Shown here: one piece after another, positions 53,009 through 61,093 of the stretch
How the letters are laid out: each line of letters opens with the position of its first letter
Position numbering within the stretch: the stretch's first letter is position 1
DNA from: Verrucomicrobiota bacterium
GTDB taxonomy: Bacteria; Verrucomicrobiota; Verrucomicrobiia; CAIQCK01
Direction: 5' to 3'
Length of the DNA stretch: 64,000 nucleotides
NCBI GenBank assembly: GCA_026397915.1
Contig: JAPLTX010000051.1
Span: 1 to 64,000 of the forward strand
Program-made: the position numbers and the translations under genes
The notes under the pieces: generated by a model
The model's input: only the letters and a program-made list of their open reading frames with translations
The model's database searches: none
What the model was told of the DNA's origin: nothing

Positions 53009-53110
53009 CCAGCCGTAATAGCGGATCAAGTGCTGGCCGGCGTTGGGAATGTGTTGGGAAACCTCGGCGATGAAGTCCAGCGGCTTGATGACTTGGAAGC
53101 AAGCGCAAGC
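53009..53110 (-). pseudogene. relic of an IS91-type transposase (C-terminal region)
   Basis: Read on the minus strand, ACACFQVIKPLDFIAEVSQHIPNAGQHLIRYYGW is close in form to the segment of IS91-family transposases ending in the YYG.Y motif. The continuation (PSSLPRSIPRFF) is not transposase-like and neighbouring frames are broken. It sits in the roughly 300-bp gap between the GT4 and FkbM genes; no element ends are visible. Confidence 0.6.
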
Positions 53111-53164
53111 CGTCACCAGGAGCGGCGGTTGCAAACCGCCTTGGATGGCCGACCGCGCGGCGGT

Positions 53165-54325
53165 TCAACCACGATAGACGTTCAGCGTCTCGGCGGCGAT
53201 GCGGTCCCACGTGAACCCACGCTCCACGGCGGCACGGCCGTTCTGCCCCATCCACCGTGCACGGTCCCAGTCACTCAGCAGCTCCACCATCGAGCCGGTC
53301 AACTCCGGAACCAGCGGCTTGGTCTTCAGGCCGGTGACGCCGTGCCAGACAAACTCGTTCGGGCCACCGTGGTTCGTGGCCACGACGGGCTTGCCAGCGC
53401 TCCACGCTTCGAGAATGACCAACCCGAACGGCTCGTTGCGGCTCGGCACGGCCACGACGTCGGCAGCCTGGAACATTTCCACCAGCCCGGCACCCGTGCG
53501 ATGCCCGACGAAGCGGCAAATATCGTCCACGCGCAATTCCTTCGCCCGCTGTTGCAACCGCCAGCGCATGTCGCCGTCGCCCATGAACACATAGCGCGCC
53601 TTCGCGTTGGCTCCGCGCAACTCGGGCAGTGTCTCCATCAAAATGTCCGGCCCCTTCTGCTGCGTCATGCGCCCGCTGAAGAGCACCATCGGCTCCCACG
53701 GCCCGATGCCGATTTGCATCTTGAGCGGTCCCGGATCGAACGGCCCGTCAAAGTGGTGATAGCTGACACCGTTGTAGATCACCGTGGTCTTTTCACGCGG
53801 CACCTGGTAAATCCACGTCACTTCGTCGCGCAACGCGCTGGAAACGGTGATGATCTTCGCCGCCTCGTAGCAGCCGCACCACTCCAGGTCGCGAATCTGC
53901 CGGCAACGACCTTCGTAAAAATTGTTCCCGTTCCGGCCGTAGTCGGTGGAGTGCATCGTCAGCACAAACCGCCGTCCCCGGCCTTTCTTGGCCCACTCGC
54001 CCGCCGGCGCGGTAAGCCAGTCGTGGCAGTGGACCACGTCGAACTCCGTGTGCGTATAATCCTCCGTCTGCCAGACCGCGTTGATCAGCGCGCGGTTCAT
54101 GTCGAGGATTTCCGCAACAAAATCCTGGTGCAGCGCGTGCGCGACGCGATGATAGTGGACACCGTAGATGCGCTCGTAAGCTTGCTGCAACGGCCCGCGG
54201 CGGGTGAAGATGTGGACTTCGTGGCCGGCGCGTTCAAGGCCGGCGGCCAGCTCCGTCACGTGAACCGCGAGGCCGCCGACCGCGATCGAGTGCAGCGACT
54301 CCCACGCGCAAATGGCAATGCGCAT
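53165..54325 (-). CDS. GT4-family glycosyltransferase
   Basis: 386 residues. N-terminal GT-B half: MRIAICAWESLHSIAVGGLAVHVTELAAGLERAGHEVHIFTR with the Gly-rich acceptor/phosphate loop. C-terminal half: LFSGRMTQQKGPDILMETLPELR, then the nucleotide-sugar site VPSRNEPFGLVILEAWSAGKPVVATNHGGPNEFV with the E-x7-E motif. It transfers a sugar, possibly in glycogen or polysaccharide synthesis. The next gene upstream, 27 bp away, encodes a glycogen-binding-type domain, suggesting a shared role in storage polysaccharide. Confidence 0.9.
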   Translation of the reverse strand: MRIAICAWESLHSIAVGGLAVHVTELAAGLERAGHEVHIFTRRGPLQQAYERIYGVHYHRVAHALHQDFVAEILDMNRALINAVWQTEDYTHTEFDVVHCHDWLTAPAGEWAKKGRGRRFVLTMHSTDYGRNGNNFYEGRCRQIRDLEWCGCYEAAKIITVSSALRDEVTWIYQVPREKTTVIYNGVSYHHFDGPFDPGPLKMQIGIGPWEPMVLFSGRMTQQKGPDILMETLPELRGANAKARYVFMGDGDMRWRLQQRAKELRVDDICRFVGHRTGAGLVEMFQAADVVAVPSRNEPFGLVILEAWSAGKPVVATNHGGPNEFVWHGVTGLKTKPLVPELTGSMVELLSDWDRARWMGQNGRAAVERGFTWDRIAAETLNVYRG

Positions 54326-54352
54326 ATTGTTCTGGGGCCTTCTCGGTCCGGC

Positions 54353-54892
54353 TTAGCCCACTTCCAACACGTTGTTGAGCGATCCAAACTGATTAGGCGT
54401 GGTGCGCACGTTGTTGGGGTCGTTCACCCACTCGCCGTCCACGAGGAACTTGTATTGGTAGGTTCCCGGTTTCAACTCCAACGTGATCTTCCAGACGCTG
54501 TCGCTCTTGCGCAAGGTGAGTGTCGTCATTTCCCATGCGTTGAAATCGCCGGCGATGTTGACGAACTTCGCGAACGGCGCATCGAAGCTCATCTCCACCT
54601 TCCGCGCCGACACAGGCACGACGGTCGGCGGTGCTATCTTCGGCGCAGGCGGCACCGGCCTCACCATGAGGGGCGCGGCGGGTTTCGCAGGCTGCGCCGG
54701 AGCGGGTGCCACCGATTTTGCCGGGGCTGCCGGGATTGGCGCGAACGCCGGCTTCACTGCTCCCGCCGCCGCCGCCGCCGCGCTCACGCGTGCGCTGGCT
54801 TCTGGAGGCAACGGCGCGGGCGTTGTTTTCTTGGTTGGGCGGCCGACGCCGATGCGTTTCCCGCCTGTTGGCTTCTTTAGATCGTTTTCCAT
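54353..54892 (-). CDS. CBM48/AMPK-type glycogen-binding domain protein
   Basis: 179 residues from the ATG at 54892 with GGAGGAAAA upstream. A Lys/Pro/Ala-rich disordered half (GRPTKKTTPAPLPPEASARV ... APAPAQPAKPAAP) leads to a CBM48-type domain: VEMSFDAPFAKFVNIAGDFNAWEMTTLTLRKSDSVWKITLELKPGTYQYKFLVDGEWVNDPNN. This matches glycogen-binding modules of AMPK-beta and branching enzymes. It has no enzymatic part, so it is likely a targeting or scaffold protein for glycogen, consistent with the adjacent GT4. Its first bases lie 37 bp past the tRNA-Leu gene on the same strand. Confidence 0.8.
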   Translation of the reverse strand: MENDLKKPTGGKRIGVGRPTKKTTPAPLPPEASARVSAAAAAAGAVKPAFAPIPAAPAKSVAPAPAQPAKPAAPLMVRPVPPAPKIAPPTVVPVSARKVEMSFDAPFAKFVNIAGDFNAWEMTTLTLRKSDSVWKITLELKPGTYQYKFLVDGEWVNDPNNVRTTPNQFGSLNNVLEVG

Positions 54893-54928
54893 CTTTTTTC
54901 CTCCCTCAAAATGCTTCAGTAAAGTAAA

Positions 54929-55014
54929 TGGTGCGGTCGAGAGGAGTTGAACCTCCACGGCCTTGCGGCCACTAGGTCCTGAGCCTAGCGCGTCTGCCAT
55001 TCCGCCACGACCGC
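54929..55014 (-). tRNA. tRNA-Leu (anticodon CAG)
   Basis: On the minus strand the acceptor GCGGTCG pairs with CGACCGC and CCA is encoded. The anticodon stem CTAGG/CCTAG has loop CTCAGGA with anticodon CAG. A long variable arm (GTGGCCGCAAGGCCGT-like stem) and the T-arm GGTTCAACTCC fit a class II leucine tRNA. Confidence 0.95.
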
Positions 55015-55185
55015 CCATGCACGCCACCGTCACCGGTGGCCCAAAATGCGGCGGCAATATAGCGACCACCCCCCGGCGTGACAATGGGAAACTCCCGGCA
55101 TCCGGCAACATGTGGTTCGGCCAAGGCAACGGCGGCGCGAAAAGGATTGCAACGGCTGCGGTTTTCGCCAGTCTAACGCTTCGTC

Positions 55186-56241
55186 GTGAAGCGTTGGCGA
55201 TTCATCCGTTCTCTGGTTGGCACGACGCTGGCATTTGCGCTCGCCGGCGGCCGCGCCCTTTCGCAACAGGCTGGTGCGTTGCCCGAGCACATCAACGGAG
55301 AAGCCCAGCGCGCCATTGTCCGCGGCCTCCAATATCTTGGCGAAACACAGAATCCCACCGGCTCGTGGTTCAACGCCGGCAATATGGGCAGCTACCCGAC
55401 CGCCATGACTGCGCTCGCCGGCCTGGCACTGCTGGCCAATGGCAGCACGCCGCGCGAGGGCAAGTTCGCCCCGCACCTCAAACGCGCCGTCCAACTCCTC
55501 CTCGCCGAAGCCGAAGCAGGCCCCACCGGGCTTATCTCCAGCAACCTCGAAGGCCGCTCCATGCACGGTCACGGCTTCGCCATGCTCTTTCTTGCCGAGT
55601 GCCTTGGCGAAACGAGCGACGAAAAAAACGAAACGCGTCTCCGCGCTGCGCTCCACCGCGCCGTTGAGCTGACCGCGCGCGCCCAAAGCCCTGCCGGTGG
55701 TTGGATCTACACGCCCGACGGCAACGGCGATGAAGGCTCCGTCACCGTCACCCAGATTCAGGGCCTCCGCGCCTGCCGCAATGCAGGCATCAAGGTCCCC
55801 CGCACCACCATCGAGCGTGCCGTGAAGTATCTCGAACTCTGCCAGAACGCCGACGGCGGCATCGGTTACTCGCTCGCCCAACGTGGTGGCAGCCGTCCGC
55901 CCATCAGCGCCGCCGCCGTCGCCACGCTCTACGCCAGCGGCCGTTACGACAGCACGATGACGAAGAAGTGTCTCGACTACGCCATCCGCACCGTCACCCC
56001 CAACGGCCGCGAAACCTACGGCCACTGGTTCTACGCCCATCTCTACATGTCGCAGGCGATGTATCAGGTCCACGACAAGCGCTGGGACAGTTACTTCGTC
56101 GCGCTCCGCGATCGCCTGCTCGGCACGCAGAACGCCGACGGCTCCTGGAACGGCGACGGCGTCGGCCCCGTCTATGGCACCGCCATCGCCTGTATCGCCC
56201 TCCAACTGCCGTATGACTACGTGCCGATTTTTCAGAGGTGA
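55186..56241 (+). CDS. exported prenyltransferase/squalene-cyclase-like repeat protein
   Basis: 351 residues from the GTG at 55186; the signal peptide is FIRSLVGTTLAFALAGGRALS. The body repeats Gln-Trp-type alpha/alpha-barrel units: GLQYLGETQNPTGSWFNAGN, AQSPAGGWIYTPDGNGDEGSVTVTQIQGLRACRNAGI, CQNADGGIGYS and LLGTQNADGSWNGDGVG. No cyclase DxDD or zinc site is visible, so catalysis is doubtful. Such proteins accompany MoxR-DUF58-BatA loci in Planctomycetota and Verrucomicrobiota. The GIY-YIG gene separates it from moxR here. Confidence 0.78.
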   Translation: MKRWRFIRSLVGTTLAFALAGGRALSQQAGALPEHINGEAQRAIVRGLQYLGETQNPTGSWFNAGNMGSYPTAMTALAGLALLANGSTPREGKFAPHLKRAVQLLLAEAEAGPTGLISSNLEGRSMHGHGFAMLFLAECLGETSDEKNETRLRAALHRAVELTARAQSPAGGWIYTPDGNGDEGSVTVTQIQGLRACRNAGIKVPRTTIERAVKYLELCQNADGGIGYSLAQRGGSRPPISAAAVATLYASGRYDSTMTKKCLDYAIRTVTPNGRETYGHWFYAHLYMSQAMYQVHDKRWDSYFVALRDRLLGTQNADGSWNGDGVGPVYGTAIACIALQLPYDYVPIFQR

Positions 56242-56260
56242 GATTCGGAGCTTAACTACG

Positions 56261-56827
56261 ATGGCCAATAACTTTTTCTACGTTTACGCGTTGAAGGATC
56301 CAAGAGTTTCTCCGGCCAAGCCATTCTACATCGGGAAAGGCACAGGGAGCAGAGCTTATGACCATCTTGTGACTCCTGACGGCACGCGAAAATATGCACG
56401 GATAAAGGAAATCACTGACTCTGGCGCAAAACCATTGGTTGCCATATTGGCCGACGATCTAACCGAAACGCAGGCGTTGAAGCTCGAAGCCGAGCTAATC
56501 TCAGCATTTGGAACTGTAGAAACTGGAGGTCTGCTTGCCAACTCCATAGTCCCCTCTGGTCTTGGGGGCAAGAAGCGGAGTGGAATCGTTGTGCCGCAAG
56601 GTGCAATTGAGCGAGCGCAAATAGGATTGGAGTTTCTTAAGAGTGCGATCCTAGAACTGGCTCGTGCAAATCCGGAGGGGATCGCAAACGCTGACGCAGC
56701 CAGCCTGCTTGGACTCCGCAGCGACTACCGAGGGCGTCAAAAAGACTACCTCTCCTACAGTGTGCTAGGGCTTTTACTGAGAGAGGGAAAGGTCCGCCGG
56801 AGCACCAGAAGACATATAGCCAGTTAG
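56261..56827 (+). CDS. GIY-YIG nuclease-like protein
   Basis: 188 residues from the ATG at 56261. FFYVYALKDPRVSPAKPFYIGKGTGSRAYDH has the paired Tyr-x-Tyr and YIGKG elements of the LEM-3-type GIY-YIG fold, followed by a putative catalytic Glu in KLEAELISAFG. The C-terminal 60 residues (GIANADAASLLGLRSDYRGRQKDYLSYSVLGLLLREGKVRRSTRRH) look like a winged-helix DNA-binding part. It is visibly less GC-rich than the flanking operon genes and is placed between them, so it is probably an acquired nuclease gene, perhaps homing or defence-related. Confidence 0.72.
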   Translation: MANNFFYVYALKDPRVSPAKPFYIGKGTGSRAYDHLVTPDGTRKYARIKEITDSGAKPLVAILADDLTETQALKLEAELISAFGTVETGGLLANSIVPSGLGGKKRSGIVVPQGAIERAQIGLEFLKSAILELARANPEGIANADAASLLGLRSDYRGRQKDYLSYSVLGLLLREGKVRRSTRRHIAS

Positions 56828-56842
56828 CTGAAGGAACCGCTT

Positions 56843-57895
<1,053 letters not shown>

Positions 57896-57958
57896 AGCGT
57901 GGCGCGTGACGTGCCTAGTCACGGAAACGCTCAACGCCTAACGCTCCACAAATTACAA

Positions 57959-58882
57959 ATGGCTGACGCCAAACCCAATTATCTTGATCCGCGCGTTCTC
58001 GCGACGATCCATCGTCTCGACATCCGCGCTCGCTTGGTGGTGGAAGGCTTCATCAGCGGCGAACACCGCTCGCCTTATCGCGGTTTTTCCGTCGAGTTCG
58101 CCGAACACCGCGAATACGCGCCCGGCGACGACCTCAAGCACGTGGACTGGAAGGTCTATTCGAAGACCGACCGCTACTATGTGAAGCAATACGAGGAGGA
58201 AACCAACCTCCGCGCCCACATCTTCGTGGACGCCAGCGAATCCATGCGCTATCGCGGCCAGCGCTCGGCACTCTCGAAATACGACTACGCCGCCACGCTC
58301 GCCGCCGCGATGTCGTTCCTCCTGCTCCAGCAACAGGATGCCGCCGGCCTCGCCCTGTTCGACAGCGAACTGCGCCAGTTCCTGCCGCCCAGCGCCAACC
58401 CCGCCACGCTCCAGACCATCTGCCACCACCTCGAACAGGCCCAACCGTCGCGCAAGACCAACGTCAGCGAAATCTTCCACGCCCTCGCCGAGAAAATCCG
58501 CAAACGCGGCTTCATCGTCCTCATCAGCGACCTCTTCGTGCCGCTCGACGACCTCTTCCGCGGCCTTGAACATTTCCGCCACCGCCGTCACGAGGTCATG
58601 CTGCTGCACGTGATGGACGACGACGAGCTTCGCTTCCCATTCGAGGGCAACATCCTGTTCCGCGGCATGGAAGAGCTGCCGAGCCTGAAGGTCGAACCGC
58701 GCAGCGTCCGCGCCGCCTACCTCAACGCCGTCGGCAACTTCACCGCGCAGGTCAAGCGGCTGGCCGCGCATCATCGGATTGACTACCGATTGATCAACAC
58801 GAAAGAAAACGTCGGCGCCACCTTGGCGGCATTTCTGGCCGCGCGCGCCGCGACAGCCAAGCTCGCTGGAACGAAACGATGA
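57959..58882 (+). CDS. DUF58 (VWA-like) protein
   Basis: 307 residues from MADAKPNYLDPRVLA at 57959; the frame upstream is not conserved. The DUF58 motif is EYAPGDDLKHVDWKVYSKTDRYYVKQYEEETN, and the MIDAS-like DASES (VDASESM) lies in the VWA part. It is probably a MoxR client that binds a metal ion and sits at the membrane face. The stop overlaps the next start by ATGA (58879-58882). Confidence 0.92.
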   Translation: MADAKPNYLDPRVLATIHRLDIRARLVVEGFISGEHRSPYRGFSVEFAEHREYAPGDDLKHVDWKVYSKTDRYYVKQYEEETNLRAHIFVDASESMRYRGQRSALSKYDYAATLAAAMSFLLLQQQDAAGLALFDSELRQFLPPSANPATLQTICHHLEQAQPSRKTNVSEIFHALAEKIRKRGFIVLISDLFVPLDDLFRGLEHFRHRRHEVMLLHVMDDDELRFPFEGNILFRGMEELPSLKVEPRSVRAAYLNAVGNFTAQVKRLAAHHRIDYRLINTKENVGATLAAFLAARAATAKLAGTKR

Positions 58883-61089
58883 CGTTCCTGAACACAACCT
58901 TGCTCGCTCTCGGCGCTGCGCTCGCCCTTGGCCCAATCATTATCCATTTGTTGAATCGCCGCCGCTACCGGATCATTGACTGGGCCGCCGCTGACTTCCT
59001 CCTCGAAAGCTTTAAGAAAACCAAGCGCCGCATCCGGCTCGAGCAATTACTTCTGCTGGCCATGCGCGTGGCTGGCGTCGGTCTCATGGGCGTGGCGCTT
59101 GCGCGGCCATTCGTGCCCGAGCAAAGCTTCGCCGCGATGCTCGGCACGCAAGCCCGGTCGGACCATGTCATCGTTCTCGACGACAGCTATTCGATGGGCC
59201 AGACGCTCGGCAGCAGCACCATCTTTGCCCGCGCTCGAGACGCGTTGCTCCAAATCTCCGATCGAGTTCAACCGGAAGATACCTTCGCAGTGCTGCTGAC
59301 CTCGCGCACAACCGACGAGCCTTCCGCAATCCAAAATCCCGTTTTTGCTCCGGCACACCTCACCGACCGCACCGCCTTCAAACGCGACGCTTCGGCGCTC
59401 GCGCCTTCCGACTACTCGACCGACCTTGTGCCATCGCTTCAAGCCGCGCTGGACATTTTCGCCAACTCCTCCAACCCGGAAAAGCGCCTCTACATCCTCA
59501 CCGACTGCCGTCGCCGGGACTGGACCGACGAGAACAGCCGCCGCATCCGCGCGTTGCTGGAGAAACTCGACAAGAAGGTCGCCCGCGCGTTCCTGATGGA
59601 CTTCGGCGCTGCGGACGCGGCGAACCTTTCCATCACGGAGTTCACCTGCGCCGAGAAACACGTGGTCCAGAACCTCCGCGCTCGCTTCCGCGTCACAGTC
59701 GTCAATCGCGGCTCGCAACCGGCGCTCAACGTGCCGCTGACGTTCCATGCCGGCGACGCCGCGTTACCGCCGCGCATCCTCGACCGGCTCGGCCCCGGCG
59801 AGTCTGCGGCAGTGGATTTCTCTTATATCTTCCGGCGAGCCGGCGTGACCGCCGCATCTGTATCGCTGCCCGCCGACGCGCTTGCACCCGACAACGCCGC
59901 GTATCTCGCGCTTGACGTGCGCGAGGGCGTGCCGGTGTTGATCGTCAACGGCGCGCCCGATCCCGAGCCTTACATCAACGAGACCGACTATCTCGTTGCT
60001 GCGCTCGATCCCGGCGGCAAGGGCCTCGGCGGCTGGCGGCCGACCGTCATCACCGATCGCGAACTGCCCGCCGCGCAGTTCGACAAGTTCGATCTCATCG
60101 TGCTGGCCAACGTCGCCACCGTGGCACAGGCGAAGCTGGCCGAGTTGGAAACCTACGTGCGCAACGGCGGCAGCGTCGCCATCTTCCTTGGCGACCGGCT
60201 CGACCGCGCGTTCTACAACGCCGTGCTGTTTAAGGAGGGTGCCGGCCTGCTGCCCGGCAAACTCGGCGTGATGGAAGGCGACCCGAACAACGCCGAGAAA
60301 TCGTTCCGCCTGAAGATCGAGCCAGGCGCGCATCCGTTACAGGCGGCGCTGGGTGGTGAACTGGCGCCGCTGCTGGCGGGCGTCCACGTTCGCGCCTTCG
60401 TTCCAATCGAAATTTCCTCTGCCGCACTCCGCACTCCGCACTCCGCACTCCGCATTTCTTCTTTCTCCGACCGCTCAAACTCCCCCGCTCTCGTCGAGCG
60501 CCGCTTCGGCAACGGTCGCGTCCTCGTCTTCGCCTCGACCACCAGCGCGCGCTGGCACGACTGGCCGGCCAATCCGAGCTACCCGGTTTTTGTTCAAGAG
60601 ATGTTCAGCTTCCTTTCGCGCACACCTGCTCAGGACCGCACGGCCCGCGTCGGATCGCCCATCGAGCGCGCCGTCGAGCCGCAGTTCATTGATGGCAGTG
60701 TGACGCTGAAGACACCGCGCTATCCCGAACAACCTGCTATCCGCCTGATGCCACGGCCCGTCGGCGAACAGATGCGCGTCAGCTTTGCCGACACTGGTCG
60801 CGCGGGTGTTTACGAACTCACGCTCGAAAACGGCGGCTCGCAGCGCGTGGACCGTTTCGCCCGTAACGTGGACCCCGCCGAAGGCGACCTCGCCAAGGCC
60901 GCCCCCACTACCATCGTCGCCGCGCTCGGCGACGCGCCGGTGAAGCTGCTGTCCGATCTGGCTACCGCCGAACTCGACCTTCGCGAGCAAAGCCGTGGCA
61001 AGGAATTCTGGAAATACGTGCTCATCGCGCTGCTGGCCGTGCTGGCAGTCGAGCAGACGCTGGCGAGGCGGTTCACACACTTGGCATGA
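58879..61089 (+). CDS. BatA-like membrane protein with VWA domain
   Basis: 736 residues. Two N-terminal helices (LLALGAALALGPIIIHLL and LLLLAMRVAGVGLMGVAL) carry the Bat/aerotolerance N-terminal pattern (NRRRYRIIDWAAADFLLES). A VWA domain follows with MIDAS IVLDDSYSMG, then a large beta-rich periplasmic region and a C-terminal helix (YVLIALLAVLAVEQTL). A tandem 7-bp repeat at 60422-60456 encodes the odd segment AALRTPHSALRISSF. Translationally coupled to DUF58; the next gene starts 4 bp after its stop. Confidence 0.88.
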   Translation: MTFLNTTLLALGAALALGPIIIHLLNRRRYRIIDWAAADFLLESFKKTKRRIRLEQLLLLAMRVAGVGLMGVALARPFVPEQSFAAMLGTQARSDHVIVLDDSYSMGQTLGSSTIFARARDALLQISDRVQPEDTFAVLLTSRTTDEPSAIQNPVFAPAHLTDRTAFKRDASALAPSDYSTDLVPSLQAALDIFANSSNPEKRLYILTDCRRRDWTDENSRRIRALLEKLDKKVARAFLMDFGAADAANLSITEFTCAEKHVVQNLRARFRVTVVNRGSQPALNVPLTFHAGDAALPPRILDRLGPGESAAVDFSYIFRRAGVTAASVSLPADALAPDNAAYLALDVREGVPVLIVNGAPDPEPYINETDYLVAALDPGGKGLGGWRPTVITDRELPAAQFDKFDLIVLANVATVAQAKLAELETYVRNGGSVAIFLGDRLDRAFYNAVLFKEGAGLLPGKLGVMEGDPNNAEKSFRLKIEPGAHPLQAALGGELAPLLAGVHVRAFVPIEISSAALRTPHSALRISSFSDRSNSPALVERRFGNGRVLVFASTTSARWHDWPANPSYPVFVQEMFSFLSRTPAQDRTARVGSPIERAVEPQFIDGSVTLKTPRYPEQPAIRLMPRPVGEQMRVSFADTGRAGVYELTLENGGSQRVDRFARNVDPAEGDLAKAAPTTIVAALGDAPVKLLSDLATAELDLREQSRGKEFWKYVLIALLAVLAVEQTLARRFTHLA
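60422..60456 (+). repeat. 7-bp tandem repeat CCGCACT
   Basis: Five units of CCGCACT (the last imperfect) inside the BatA-like gene, total length 35 bp. The reading frame is kept open across it. Confidence 0.9.
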
Positions 61090-61093
61090 GATA

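Noticed and set aside
53030-54880. 616-codon plus-strand open frame over the GT4 and CBM48 genes
   Set aside because: Antisense shadow; it covers two recognisable genes and ends in a Cys/Arg-rich run.
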